This document shows, one piece after another, positions 25,809 through 35,252 of a stretch of DNA of 44,661 nt. Each line of letters opens with the position of its first letter. Positions within the stretch are counted from its first letter, which is position 1. Source of the stretch: Pseudomonas sp. NFR16 (GTDB lineage: Bacteria; Pseudomonadota; Gammaproteobacteria; Pseudomonadales; Pseudomonadaceae); assembly GCF_900108875.1 (NCBI RefSeq), contig NZ_FNYJ01000010.1:1-44661 (forward strand), read 5' to 3'. The position numbers and the translations under genes were made by a program. The notes under the pieces were generated by a model. It saw nothing but the letters and a program-made list of their open reading frames with translations. It ran no database searches and was not told the origin of the DNA.

Positions 25809-26317
25809 GTATGGCTCCCCGGTGACGCTCCGCGTCATTTATGTAATCGACTAAAACAGCAAAGCACAGCTAGCCGAAACGGCTTGCACAAATTCTGCCA
25901 CTTGCAAAAAGCGGCGCATCATACCAGCGTCCCCCGGGAAAGGCTGCTGGCGTTGATCGGTCTTCAAGAGCCAGGCGTACCTGCCCCGATTGCAGTCTCA
26001 AGGTGCAGGATCCGGGCGCGCAAAGCGATTTTTCACCTGCGGGCATGTTCTTACCCATGCCGACCTCCCACATTCCGTGCGGGGTACGGATTTGCCGCAG
26101 ATAGAGCCATGCCGGATGAACTGACGTCTTCCCGAGCAAGCACGCACCCACCGAGGCTGGAGTCAGCCCATACCCGCAGTAAGCCGGCCGCCCGTGATCC
26201 CGCACGCTCATCACAAACCGTGAACGTTTGCCAAAACCCGCAAGTCGTACCCCTTAAGACGCAGAGCATCACATGGCTATCAACTGCGCTGAACGAGTAC
26301 TTACCGTGAGGTTTCCC
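25809..26317. other. Long divergent intergenic region
   Basis: 509 bases between the permease and the molybdenum hydroxylase operon, with divergent promoters expected. An open frame of 114 codons on the minus strand (25870-26214) has no family-like sequence or ribosome site and is not called. GAGG at 26309-26312 serves the downstream gene. I see no confident RNA, operator or repeat. Confidence 0.5.
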
Positions 26318-26842
26318 ATGAGCGCGACGAACCAACAGGCCTTCGCAGAGCACACCATTGCCCTGACATTGAACGGCCAGACCAGACAACTGGAAGTGCA
26401 GCCCTGGACCACTCTGCTGGACCTGCTGCGTGATCAGCTGGATCTGGTAGGCACCAAAAAAGGCTGCGATCACGGCCAATGCGGCGCTTGCACCGTGTTG
26501 CGCGATGGCAAACGCATCAATGCCTGCCTGACACTGGCGGTGATGTGCGATGGCGCCGAGCTGACCACTGTCGAAGGTCTGGCCAGCGGCGATGTGCTGC
26601 ACCCGATGCAGCAAGCCTTCATCAAGCATGACGCATTTCAGTGCGGCTATTGCACACCGGGTCAGATCTGCTCGGCCGTGGGCCTGGCCAATGAAGGTCG
26701 GGCGCGCACTGATGATGAAATCAAGGAACTGATGAGCGGCAATCTGTGCCGATGCGGGGCCTACAGCAACATTCGCGCGGCGGTCGAAGAGGTGTTGCCG
26801 CAGATGAGCGCGGCGCCGGACCAGGGAGGGCGTGGTCAATGA
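26318..26842 (+). CDS. Molybdenum hydroxylase [2Fe-2S] subunit (PaoA/YagT-like)
   Basis: A 174-residue iron-sulfur subunit of the xanthine oxidase family. The plant-type cluster motif is KGCDHGQCGACTVLRDGKR (about 47-65) and the second cluster motif is QCGYCTPGQIC with NLCRCGAYSNI (about 109-119 and 142-152). It passes electrons from the molybdenum site to the FAD subunit. Unlike E. coli PaoA there is no twin-arginine signal peptide: the protein starts MSATNQQAFAEHT after a GAGG site. The complex may therefore be cytoplasmic. Its stop overlaps the next start as ATGA. Confidence 0.93.
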   Translation: MSATNQQAFAEHTIALTLNGQTRQLEVQPWTTLLDLLRDQLDLVGTKKGCDHGQCGACTVLRDGKRINACLTLAVMCDGAELTTVEGLASGDVLHPMQQAFIKHDAFQCGYCTPGQICSAVGLANEGRARTDDEIKELMSGNLCRCGAYSNIRAAVEEVLPQMSAAPDQGGRGQ

Positions 26843-27825
26843 ATCCGTTCAGCTACAGCAAGCCGGAAGATGTCAGCCAAGCGATCAATCTCGCAGGCCC
26901 GGCCAGCCGTTTCATCGCGGGAGGGACGAACCTTCTTGATCTGATGAAGGAAAACATCGCTCGCCCCGAGCATCTGATCGACATCACCGGGCTGCCGCTC
27001 AAGGAAGTGCGCGAGACGGGCAGCGGCGGATTGATGATTGGCGCGTTGGTCAGCAATGCCGACCTCGCGTGGCATCCCTTGATCGAGCAACGTTACCCGT
27101 TGCTGTCCCAGGCGATCCTGGCTGGCGCGTCGCCGCAGTTGCGCAACATGGCAAGCACTGGCGGCAACCTCTTGCAGCGCACCCGCTGCTACTACTTCTA
27201 CGACGCAAGCGTGCCCTGCAACAAACGTGAGCCAGGCAGCGGTTGTCCCGCCAAAGACGGCTTGAACCGGATTCACGCAATCCTTGGCGCCAGCGCCGAA
27301 TGCGTCGCCACCCATCCTTCGGATATGTGCGTGGCGCTGGCGGCGCTGGAAGCCGTGGTTCACGTCGAGGGCCGCGCTGGCAAACGCACCATCGAATTCG
27401 CCGATTTCCATCGTCTGCCCGAGGACACACCGCAGCGCGACAACCAACTGGCCGACGATGAGCTGATCACCGCCATTGAGCTGCCACCGGCAAGGTTCAC
27501 CCGGCACAGTCATTACCTGAAGATCCGCGACCGCGCATCCTATGCCTTCGCGCTGGTTTCTGTCGCCGCCGCGCTGGAGCTGGATGGCGATGTGGTAAGC
27601 GATGCGCGTCTGGCATTGGGCGGCGTTGCGCACAAGCCGTGGCGCGACAAAGCAGTCGAGCAGCTGTTGGTGGGCAAGCCGGTGTCCCGCGAGAATTTCG
27701 TCGCGGTGGCCGATGCCATGCTGCGTGATGCTCAGCCGCTTGCGCACAACGCTTTCAAGATCAAGCTGGCGCGTCGCGCAATTGTGCGCGCCTTGAGCGA
27801 TGCCGCTGTGGGAGGGCAATCCTGA
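26839..27825 (+). CDS. Molybdenum hydroxylase FAD subunit (PaoB/YagS-like)
   Basis: A 328-residue FAD-binding subunit. FIAGGTNLLDLMKENIARP (about 28-46) and NMASTGGNLLQRTRC (about 104-118) are the flavin-binding loops. The cysteines in RTRCYYFYDASVPCNKREPG and the following GSGCPA match the insert that in PaoB holds an extra [4Fe-4S] cluster, placing this in the PaoB/HCR-like branch rather than classic XdhB. It accepts electrons from the small subunit. Overlap with both neighbours shows tight co-expression. Confidence 0.91.
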   Translation: MNPFSYSKPEDVSQAINLAGPASRFIAGGTNLLDLMKENIARPEHLIDITGLPLKEVRETGSGGLMIGALVSNADLAWHPLIEQRYPLLSQAILAGASPQLRNMASTGGNLLQRTRCYYFYDASVPCNKREPGSGCPAKDGLNRIHAILGASAECVATHPSDMCVALAALEAVVHVEGRAGKRTIEFADFHRLPEDTPQRDNQLADDELITAIELPPARFTRHSHYLKIRDRASYAFALVSVAAALELDGDVVSDARLALGGVAHKPWRDKAVEQLLVGKPVSRENFVAVADAMLRDAQPLAHNAFKIKLARRAIVRALSDAAVGGQS

Positions 27826-30044
27826 TGAACGCAAAAATGTCTCCACCTGGCACCACGCCGTCGCTCGGGCAACCGATGGACCGCGTCGACGGTCTGCTGA
27901 AAGTCACCGGACAGGCACGTTACGCCGGCGAATACCAGGAACTGGGCCTGTTGTACGCAAGCGTGGTGTCCAGCACCATCGCCAGCGGACGGATCGTCAG
28001 CATCGACACTTCCGCAGCGATGCAGGTGCCGGGCGTGGTAGCGGTTCTCGACCACACCAATCGTCCCCACATCGCCAGCTACGATGAGGATTACACCGAC
28101 GCCGACTCGGCCGAAGGCTCGCCCTTCCGACCGTTTTATAACGACCGCGTGCTCTACAGCGGCCAGCCTCTGGCGCTGGTGGTCGCCGATACGCTCGAGC
28201 TCGCTCGCTACGCCGGGTCGCTTGTGCGAATCGAATACCAGGTCGATGGTCACGAGACCAATCTCACTGCTGTAAAGGAAACGGCCCACACCGCGCCGGC
28301 CGAGACGCCGAAGCCGCGAGGCGATTTCCAGGCCGGCTTCGCCAGCGCGGCGGTGACCATGGACGCCCACTACACCACGCCGAACGAACACCACAACCCG
28401 ATGGAGCCGCACGCGTCCACCGTGCTGTACCGTGACGACGACTGCCTGGAAATCCATGACAAGACCCAAGGCCCCCAGAACTGTCAGGACTATCTGCACA
28501 AGGTATTCGGCCTGGGCAAGGACAAGATCCGGATCTTTGCAGCGTTTGTCGGCGGCGCATTCGGTTCCGGCTTGCGTCCCCAATATCAGTTGCCGCTGGC
28601 CGTAATGGCCGCTTTGCACCTGAAGCGTTCAGTGCGCGTGACGCTCACGCGCCAGCAGATGTTCACCTTCGGCTACCGCCCCAATACCTTGCAGCGCCTG
28701 CGCCTGGGTGCATCGGCGGACGGCAAACTGGTCGCTGTCGGACACGACGTGATCGGCCAGACGTCGCGGTTCGAGGATTTCACTGAGCACGTGGTGGAGT
28801 GGAGCGGAATGCTCTACCAGTGCGACAACGTGCAGCTGACTTACAAACTGGCGCCGCTGGACGTCTATACGCCGCTGGACATGCGCGCGCCGGGCGCTGC
28901 GTCGGGCATGATCGGGCTGGAGTGCGCCATGGACGAGCTTGCCTGCGCAGCGGGCATCGATCCGGTGCAACTGCGCGTGGTCAATTTCGCCGAGCGCAAC
29001 GGCAATGAAGACAAGCCGTACTCCAGCAAAGAGCTGCGCGCCTGTTATGAGCAGGGCGCTGAACGATTCGGCTGGAGCAAGCGTAATCCGGAGCCTCGGA
29101 GCATGCGCGAAGGTCGCCAGCTGGTCGGTTGGGGCATGGCGGGCGGTGTGTGGGAAGCCATGCAGATGAAGGCCAGTGCCAAGGCCAGCATCGACAGCGA
29201 CGGCAAACTGACCGTCAGCAGTGCGACCACCGACATCGGGACGGGTACCTACACGGTCATGACGCAGATCGCGGCCGAAGCCGCAGGCGTGATGCCGCAG
29301 AACGTCACTTTCGTCCTGGGTGATTCCTCGTTGCCGACGGCGCCGCTTCAAGGGGGATCTTTCACGGTCTCGTCTGTAGGGACTGCCGTCCAGCAGGCCT
29401 GCCATGCACTGCGCGCCAAGCTGCTCGATGCCGTGCGCATGGCCAACCCGCAATACGCTGTCGTGGACATAAAGGACGTGGGCTTTGGCGACGGCTATCT
29501 GCATATCGACGACCAGCGCTTTTCCTACGCCGACATCGTCAGGGACTCTTCGCACGACGTGCTCGACGTTCAGATCGACTGCGAACCGGATGAGAAACGC
29601 GAAGGCTACGCGACGGCGACCCATTCGGCGGTGTTCGTCGAGGTACGAGTCGATGAAGACCTGGGCTCCGTTCAGGTCAACCGCGTGGTCAGTGCAGTGG
29701 CGGCGGGAAGGGTCGTCAATCCGAAGATGGCGCGCAGCCAGATACTCGGTGGCGTAGTGTGGGGCATCAGTCAGGCCCTGCAGGAAGAGTCCCAGACCGA
29801 TCACAATCTGGGGCGCGTCATGAACCACAGCCTGGCTGAATATCACATCCCGGTGAACGCCGACATTGGCGACATCGATGTGGTGTTCGTCGAGGAAAAT
29901 GACAGCATCGTCAACGACCTCGGCTCAAAAGGTGTCGGCGAAATCGGCATCGTCGGTGTGGCTGCCGCGATCGCCAATGCCATCTTCCACGCTACTGGCA
30001 AGCGGGTTCGGGAGTTCCCGATTACCCTGGATAAAGTGCTTTAA
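27825..30044 (+). CDS. Molybdenum hydroxylase large subunit (PaoC/YagR-like)
   Basis: A 739-residue catalytic subunit that binds the molybdopterin cofactor. It starts with PMDRVDGLLKVTGQARYAGE, the entry of the family domain; AAFVGGAFGSGLRPQYQLPL (about 243-262) and TPLDMRAPGAASGMIGLE are cofactor-contact regions; the catalytic glutamate lies in GSKGVGEIGIVGVAAAIANA (about 707-726). The length matches PaoC. It overlaps the FAD subunit as TGATG. PaoC-type enzymes oxidise aromatic and other aldehydes; the true substrate here is open. No PaoD/XdhC-type maturation factor follows. Confidence 0.93.
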   Translation: MNAKMSPPGTTPSLGQPMDRVDGLLKVTGQARYAGEYQELGLLYASVVSSTIASGRIVSIDTSAAMQVPGVVAVLDHTNRPHIASYDEDYTDADSAEGSPFRPFYNDRVLYSGQPLALVVADTLELARYAGSLVRIEYQVDGHETNLTAVKETAHTAPAETPKPRGDFQAGFASAAVTMDAHYTTPNEHHNPMEPHASTVLYRDDDCLEIHDKTQGPQNCQDYLHKVFGLGKDKIRIFAAFVGGAFGSGLRPQYQLPLAVMAALHLKRSVRVTLTRQQMFTFGYRPNTLQRLRLGASADGKLVAVGHDVIGQTSRFEDFTEHVVEWSGMLYQCDNVQLTYKLAPLDVYTPLDMRAPGAASGMIGLECAMDELACAAGIDPVQLRVVNFAERNGNEDKPYSSKELRACYEQGAERFGWSKRNPEPRSMREGRQLVGWGMAGGVWEAMQMKASAKASIDSDGKLTVSSATTDIGTGTYTVMTQIAAEAAGVMPQNVTFVLGDSSLPTAPLQGGSFTVSSVGTAVQQACHALRAKLLDAVRMANPQYAVVDIKDVGFGDGYLHIDDQRFSYADIVRDSSHDVLDVQIDCEPDEKREGYATATHSAVFVEVRVDEDLGSVQVNRVVSAVAAGRVVNPKMARSQILGGVVWGISQALQEESQTDHNLGRVMNHSLAEYHIPVNADIGDIDVVFVEENDSIVNDLGSKGVGEIGIVGVAAAIANAIFHATGKRVREFPITLDKVL

Positions 30045-30087
30045 CCGCAGCGCCTTATACAGGTACGCATCCCACCCGCGTCTGCAA

Positions 30088-30119
30088 CGCATCAGGCTTA
30101 TCGAGGGAAGCCTGATGCG
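30088..30119. terminator. Strong hairpin after the hydroxylase operon
   Basis: A perfect 12-bp stem (CGCATCAGGCTT / AAGCCTGATGCG) with an 8-base loop, 43 bases after the last stop. No T-run follows on either strand, so it may be a transcript-stabilising or weak terminator hairpin. Confidence 0.5.
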
Positions 30120-30335
30120 CGCGAGCGCGGCGGATGCAAATCCTGCAATTTGCTCATCATCGCTACTCATTCAATGTCGCCCCAGTGCAAGCACAGGTCG
30201 CGCTGGTGCGCTTCATGCAAGGGGCTGCTGCGTAATTTGCATCTACGCGGCAGCATTCGAATTGCCGTGGGTCTTGAAGCCTTAAAACTGCCGCAAAGAG
30301 CTGAATAAAATAACGAGCCGACCCGAGGAGCACGC

Positions 30336-31277
30336 ATGAAGAGATTTATTCGTCACATCAGTTGCGGTGTGTTGATGCTGAGCAGCACTGTGTTGCTGGC
30401 GGCGGAGCCAGCCAAGTGCCAGAGTGTGCGCATGGGCGTGGTCAACTGGACCGACGTGGTCGCCACCAGCGCCGTCGCCGAGGTCTTGCTGCAAAACATG
30501 GGTTACGACGTCAAACAGACCAGCGCGGCCCAACAGATCGTTTTCGGCGGCTTGCGTGATGATCGTCTCGACGTGTTCCTGGGTTACTGGAAACCGGCGA
30601 TGGACAAGAACATCGCGCCGTTCCTGGCCGCCAATCAGGTGAAAGTCCTCGACGCCCCGAGCATGAGCGATGCCCAGGCAACGCTTGCCGTGCCCGATTA
30701 CGTGGCCGCAGGCGGGCTGAAAACATTCGCCGACATTGCCAAATTCAAGGACAAGCTCGGTGGCAAGATTTACGGCATTGAGCCCGGCACCGGCGCGAAC
30801 GCCAACATCAAGGGCATGATCGAGAAAAATCAGTTCGGCCTCGGCGGTTTCCAGCTGGTCGAATCCGGCGAGGCCGGCATGCTCGCTGCGGTTCAACGTG
30901 CGATCAAGCGTAACGAATGGGTGGTTTTCGTCGGCTGGACCCCGCACCCGATGAACATCAACATGAAAATCGCCTACCTGACCGGCAGCGATGACGTGTT
31001 CGGCCCGCACGAAGGCGCCGCAACCGTGTCGGTGGTGACCGCCCCGGACTATGCGACCCGTTGCCCGAACGTCAGTAAACTGATGAGCAATCTGAAATTC
31101 ACGGCGGCGCAGGAGAGTCAGATGATGGTGCCGATCATGGACCGCAAGGCGCCGAACGATGTTGCCAGACAGTGGCTCAAGGATCATCCGGACGACATGC
31201 GCCGCTGGCTCGATGGCGTCACTACGTTTGACGGAAAGGATGCAGCAGCTGCCGTACAGGTGGCCGTTAATAAATAA
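30336..31277 (+). CDS. Choline/betaine-type ABC transporter substrate-binding protein (orphan)
   Basis: A 313-residue periplasmic binding protein. Residues 1-22 are a signal peptide. The ligand-box residues of ChoX-type proteins are present: Trp in VRMGVVNWTDVVATS, GYWKPAMDKN, and GWTPHPMNINMKIAYL near residue 205, where aromatic side chains cage a quaternary ammonium group. The ATG at 30336 follows GAGGAG. No permease or ATPase gene is adjacent, so it is an orphan that must use a transporter encoded elsewhere, as several Pseudomonas choline, carnitine and betaine binding proteins do. Choline versus betaine preference cannot be decided. Confidence 0.88.
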   Translation: MKRFIRHISCGVLMLSSTVLLAAEPAKCQSVRMGVVNWTDVVATSAVAEVLLQNMGYDVKQTSAAQQIVFGGLRDDRLDVFLGYWKPAMDKNIAPFLAANQVKVLDAPSMSDAQATLAVPDYVAAGGLKTFADIAKFKDKLGGKIYGIEPGTGANANIKGMIEKNQFGLGGFQLVESGEAGMLAAVQRAIKRNEWVVFVGWTPHPMNINMKIAYLTGSDDVFGPHEGAATVSVVTAPDYATRCPNVSKLMSNLKFTAAQESQMMVPIMDRKAPNDVARQWLKDHPDDMRRWLDGVTTFDGKDAAAAVQVAVNK

Positions 31278-31410
31278 GCGGCGGACAGGCTGATCACCTG
31301 GCAGTCCGGCCTGTCGGCAGCGTCCCTGGTGACGACCGCTGAGAGGCCTGACTGCTTCGTGCGTTTGTCGGCTGCGGGATGAGCAGTTCAACGCTGAGGG
31401 GAGTGCTGTC

Positions 31411-32340
31411 ATGTCCTACCGACTTTCACCCGCCATGGCTGACTTCATTGCGCGAACGCTGAGCTTGAGCAGCGACTCGCCTGATTTCGATGACCAGCGC
31501 CGTTCTTACTCGCGCATGTGCGAGGCCTTCACCCCGGTGCGTCCGGAAGGATTGGAGGTCCGGGATTTCACCCTGGCTGGCGTGCCCGTGCGCAGCTATC
31601 GGCCGCATCTTCTTTCCCCCGAGCATCCGGCGCCATGCGTGGTTTTCCTGCATGGTGGTGGCTGGGTGGTGGGCGATCTTGATTCCCATGACTTCTTGAC
31701 TGCCGCACTGGCGGCCGATCTCAATGCGGTGGTGATTGCTGTGGATTACCGTCTGGCGCCGGAGCATCCGTTTCCGGCCGGTTTCGGCGATTGCCTGGCA
31801 GTCTGGCATGCGGTGCAGATTCAGGCCCAACGGCTGGATATCGATCCGCGTCGGGTGGCCATTGCCGGTGACAGCGCGGGCGGCAATCTTGCAGCCGCCG
31901 TCTGTCTGGCGTTGCGTGACGCCGGCGACCGACAGCCGGTGGGACAAGCCCTGATTTATCCCGCGCTGGGTGGCGCCGATAATCTGCCCTCGCGGACGGA
32001 ATGTTCTGACGCGCCACTGCTCAGCACCTCCGAGCTGGCGTTTTATGACCAGCTCTACATGAAGGAAGGCGAGCATTCGTCGTACGCCCGACCGCTCCAG
32101 GCTACCGACTTCCGCGGTCTGGCGCCGGCATTTATCGCGGTCGCCCAATTCGATCCGCTTCGCGACGACGGTGTCTGCTACGAGCGTGCTTTGCGCGAAG
32201 CGGGCGTCACGACTGAATTCGATGCGGGATCGGGGCTGGTGCACGGCAGCTTGCGGGCGAAGGGACTGGCGCCCGAGGTCGACGCTCTCTACCGGCGACT
32301 TGTCTCGGCGTTGCTGGGGTTCATCCGTTCGCCGTTGTAA
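31411..32340 (+). CDS. HSL-family alpha/beta hydrolase (esterase)
   Basis: A 309-residue cytoplasmic hydrolase of the hormone-sensitive lipase family. The oxyanion motif FLHGGGWVVGDLDSHD (about 78-93), the nucleophile elbow IAGDSAGGNLAAA (Ser about residue 155), the acid in AQFDPLRDDGV and the His in GLVHGS complete the triad. A GAGGGGAG site precedes the ATG. It lies 133 bases after the choline-type binding protein in the same direction. A link to ester substrates of choline is only a guess from position; family enzymes have wide ester ranges. Confidence 0.88.
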   Translation: MSYRLSPAMADFIARTLSLSSDSPDFDDQRRSYSRMCEAFTPVRPEGLEVRDFTLAGVPVRSYRPHLLSPEHPAPCVVFLHGGGWVVGDLDSHDFLTAALAADLNAVVIAVDYRLAPEHPFPAGFGDCLAVWHAVQIQAQRLDIDPRRVAIAGDSAGGNLAAAVCLALRDAGDRQPVGQALIYPALGGADNLPSRTECSDAPLLSTSELAFYDQLYMKEGEHSSYARPLQATDFRGLAPAFIAVAQFDPLRDDGVCYERALREAGVTTEFDAGSGLVHGSLRAKGLAPEVDALYRRLVSALLGFIRSPL

Positions 32341-32743
32341 GCAATCACTCCGGCGAAGACGGCTCACTGCCGCCGGATGCCCGGCGAGATAGCCCGCTGC
32401 GCGCGGCTGCTCTGATTCTCGGCGCCGCCCAAGCCCGCCGGGACACTCAACTGATCCGGTCACGCGCGAACTGCTCTGCATCTGAGGGTGAGGCAACTCG
32501 CCACGCGACAAAAGACCACGCGGAGCATGTGACAAAATGAGACTACTCTTTGAGGGTCGGTTGACCTGAATCAATGTCTTTACACGGATTGATTGACCGG
32601 GCCGCTTGACACAACTCCCGCGTCGACAACCTGAGCGCGAACTAAAAAGAACAAACGCACAATGTCGCACTCAATAAATCCGTGGGGGCAGATGCTGCAG
32701 GCCCCGAGGTCTGAAGCCGGTTTCACCTGATAGAGGAAGACCT
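32341..32743. other. Regulatory region upstream of cioAB
   Basis: 403 bases without a gene. It contains an Anr-like site (listed separately), a TTGACA at 32606-32611 without a clear -10 partner, and the GAGGAAGACCT ribosome site before cioA. The rest shows nothing recognisable. Confidence 0.6.
32561..32574. promoter_or_regulatory. Anr/Fnr-like operator upstream of cioA
   Basis: TTGACCTGAATCAA fits the Anr/Fnr consensus TTGAT-N4-ATCAA with one mismatch. It lies 170 bases before cioA. In P. aeruginosa, Anr represses cioAB at low oxygen, so a binding site here is plausible. Confidence 0.6.
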
Positions 32744-34183
32744 ATGTTCGGTTTAGAGGCACTCGATCTCGCCCGAATTCAGTTCGCATTCACTGTTTCA
32801 TTTCACATCCTTTTCCCTGCCATCACCATCGGTCTGGCGAGCTTTCTCGCGGTGCTCGAAGGCCTGTGGCTGAAAACCCACGACGATACCTACCGGGACC
32901 TCTACCATTTCTGGTCCAAGATATTTGCCGTGAACTTCGGGATGGGCGTGGTTTCCGGGCTGGTCATGGCGTATGAATTCGGCACCAACTGGAGTCGGTT
33001 CTCCGATTTTGCCGGGGCGATCACCGGCCCGTTGCTGACCTATGAGGTGCTGACCGCCTTCTTCCTGGAAGCGGGATTCCTGGGTGTCATGCTGTTCGGC
33101 TGGAACCGCGTGGGACGTGGGCTGCACTTCTTTTCCACCGCGATGGTCGCGGTCGGCACGTTGATCTCGACGTTCTGGATTCTGGCCTCCAACAGCTGGA
33201 TGCAGACGCCTCAGGGCTTCGACATTGTCGATGGTCGCGTCGTGCCGGTGGACTGGCTGGCCGTCATCTTCAACCCGTCGTTCCCTTACCGCCTGGCGCA
33301 CATGGCAATTGCCGCGTTCGTCGCCACTGCTTTCTTCGTCGGCGCTTCGGCGGCATGGCATTTATTGCGCGGCCGCGACAACCCGGCCATTCGTCGCATG
33401 TTGTCGATGGCCATGTGGATGGCGCTGATCGTCGCGCCGATTCAGGCAATGGTCGGCGACGCTCACGGTCTGAACACTCTGGAACATCAGCCGGCCAAGA
33501 TTGCGGCCATTGAAGGGCACTGGGAAAACGTCGGTGACGAACCGACCCCGCTGATCCTGTTCGGCATTCCGGACATGAAAGAGGAAAGGACCAAGTACGC
33601 AATCGAGGTTCCTTATCTGGGCAGCCTGATCCTGACCCACAGCCTGGATAAACAGATTCCGGCGCTCAAGTCGTTTCCACCTGAAGACCGTCCTAATTCG
33701 ACCATCATTTTCTGGTCGTTCCGGGTCATGGCTGGCCTCGGCATGCTGATGATTGCCGTCGGTCTTTGGAGCGCCTGGCTGCGCTGGCGCGGCGGGTTAT
33801 ACAGCAACCGGCTGTTCCTGAGGCTGGTGATGTGCATGGGCCCGTCCGGCCTGATCGCGCTGCTCGCAGGCTGGTTCACCACTGAAATCGGGCGTCAGCC
33901 ATGGGTCGTCTACGGCCTGATGCGCACCGCCGATGCATCGTCCAACCACAGCGTCGGGCAAATGAGTCTGACCCTCGTGCTGTTCGTGGTGGTGTACTTC
34001 GCGCTGTTCGGTACAGGCTTCGGCTACATGATGCGTCTGGTGCGCAAAGGGCCGAAAACCCATGAAGGCGAAGATACGCCACATGGCGGGCCTGGCCAGA
34101 AACGCACACCCGCACGCCCTCTCTCCGCCGCCCATGAAGGCGACGGCGAAGGCGAACCTTCCAGCCTGCGTGAGGGGAACTGA
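32744..34183 (+). CDS. cioA: Cyanide-insensitive terminal oxidase subunit I
   Basis: A 479-residue membrane quinol oxidase subunit with about nine helices. His19-type ligand of haem b595 lies in IQFAFTVSFHILFPAITIGL, the haem b558 histidine in YRLAHMAIAAFV, and GRQPWVVYGLMRT (about 384-396) is the bd-family signature. The short Q-loop identifies the CIO (cydA-like short) type, which carries electrons from ubiquinol to oxygen with low cyanide sensitivity. The hydrophilic C-terminal tail (~440-479) is unusually charged. The ATG has GAGGAAG upstream; cioB begins 4 bases after its stop. Confidence 0.95.
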   Translation: MFGLEALDLARIQFAFTVSFHILFPAITIGLASFLAVLEGLWLKTHDDTYRDLYHFWSKIFAVNFGMGVVSGLVMAYEFGTNWSRFSDFAGAITGPLLTYEVLTAFFLEAGFLGVMLFGWNRVGRGLHFFSTAMVAVGTLISTFWILASNSWMQTPQGFDIVDGRVVPVDWLAVIFNPSFPYRLAHMAIAAFVATAFFVGASAAWHLLRGRDNPAIRRMLSMAMWMALIVAPIQAMVGDAHGLNTLEHQPAKIAAIEGHWENVGDEPTPLILFGIPDMKEERTKYAIEVPYLGSLILTHSLDKQIPALKSFPPEDRPNSTIIFWSFRVMAGLGMLMIAVGLWSAWLRWRGGLYSNRLFLRLVMCMGPSGLIALLAGWFTTEIGRQPWVVYGLMRTADASSNHSVGQMSLTLVLFVVVYFALFGTGFGYMMRLVRKGPKTHEGEDTPHGGPGQKRTPARPLSAAHEGDGEGEPSSLREGN

Positions 34184-34186
34184 GCC

Positions 34187-35194
34187 ATGGGTATCGATCT
34201 TCCACTGATCTGGGCCGTGATCATCATCTTCGGCATCATGATGTACGTCATCATGGATGGCTTCGACCTCGGGATCGGAATTCTCTTTCCGTTCATGAAG
34301 GACAAAACCGACCGTGACGTGATGATGAACACCGTGGCGCCTGTCTGGGACGGCAACGAAACCTGGCTGGTGCTGGGTGGCGCGGGCCTGTTCGGCGCGT
34401 TCCCGCTGGCGTATTCGGTCGTCCTCGAGGCGCTGTATCTGCCGTTGATTTTCATGCTCATTGGCCTGATTTTCCGTGGCGTGGCCTTCGAGTTCCGCTT
34501 CAAGGCCACTGATGCCAAGCGTCATTTGTGGGATAAGGCGTTCATCGGCGGCTCGCTGGTGGCGACGTTCTTCCAGGGCGTGGCGCTGGGGGCATTCATC
34601 GACGGCATTCCGGTGGTGAACCGGGCCTATGCCGGCGGCGGACTGGACTGGCTGACGCCGTTCTCGCTGTTCTGCGGTCTGGCACTGATCGTGGCGTACG
34701 CGCTGCTGGGCTGCACCTGGCTGATCATGAAGACCGAAGGCGATCTGCAGAAGGCCATGCACGACCTGGCGCGGCCGCTGGCGATCGTTCTGCTGGTCGT
34801 GATGGCGATCGTCAGCCTGTGGACGCCACTGGCGCATCAGGACATCGCCGATCGCTGGTTCAGCATCCCGAACCTGTTCTGGTTCATGCCGGTTCCGGCG
34901 CTGGTGCTGGTGACCCTGTACGGCCTGTTCAAAGCGGTGGCACGCAACGCGCATTACACGCCGTTCCTGTTGACGCTGGTGCTGGTCTTCCTCGGTTACA
35001 GCGGTCTGGGCATCAGCCTGTGGCCGAACATCGTGCCGCCGTCGATCTCGATCTGGGACGCCGCATCGCCGCCTCAAAGCCAGGGCTTCATTCTGGTCGG
35101 TACGTTGTTCATCATCCCGTTCATCCTGGGTTACACCTTCTGGAGCTACTACGTGTTCCGCGGCAAGGTGACCCACGAAGACGGCTACCACTGA
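34187..35194 (+). CDS. cioB: Cyanide-insensitive terminal oxidase subunit II
   Basis: A 335-residue inner-membrane protein with about eight helices. The start has the family pattern DLPLIWAVIIIFGIMMYVIM with DGFDLGIGILFPF, and NTVAPVWDGNETWLVLGGAG (about 44-63) is the CydB/CioB signature. It forms the second half of the bd-type oxidase with CioA. The GAGGGGAACTGAGCC before its ATG overlaps the cioA end, so it is coupled. The next gene encodes a small associated membrane protein. Confidence 0.95.
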   Translation: MGIDLPLIWAVIIIFGIMMYVIMDGFDLGIGILFPFMKDKTDRDVMMNTVAPVWDGNETWLVLGGAGLFGAFPLAYSVVLEALYLPLIFMLIGLIFRGVAFEFRFKATDAKRHLWDKAFIGGSLVATFFQGVALGAFIDGIPVVNRAYAGGGLDWLTPFSLFCGLALIVAYALLGCTWLIMKTEGDLQKAMHDLARPLAIVLLVVMAIVSLWTPLAHQDIADRWFSIPNLFWFMPVPALVLVTLYGLFKAVARNAHYTPFLLTLVLVFLGYSGLGISLWPNIVPPSISIWDAASPPQSQGFILVGTLFIIPFILGYTFWSYYVFRGKVTHEDGYH

Positions 35195-35252
35195 GTACGG
35201 TCCGCGCCGATGCGTGCTGCACCGGCGCGGAATTTGAGACGAGGGTCCTGTG

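Noticed and set aside
24987..26309. A 440-codon plus-strand frame opposite the purine permease
   Set aside because: Gln/His/Asp/Arg-rich antisense pattern; extends into non-coding DNA and lacks any motif.
25809..26317. Possible purine riboswitch before the NCS2 permease
   Set aside because: I could not find the conserved junction and loop sequences of the purine aptamer on the minus strand, and such riboswitches are not expected in Pseudomonas.
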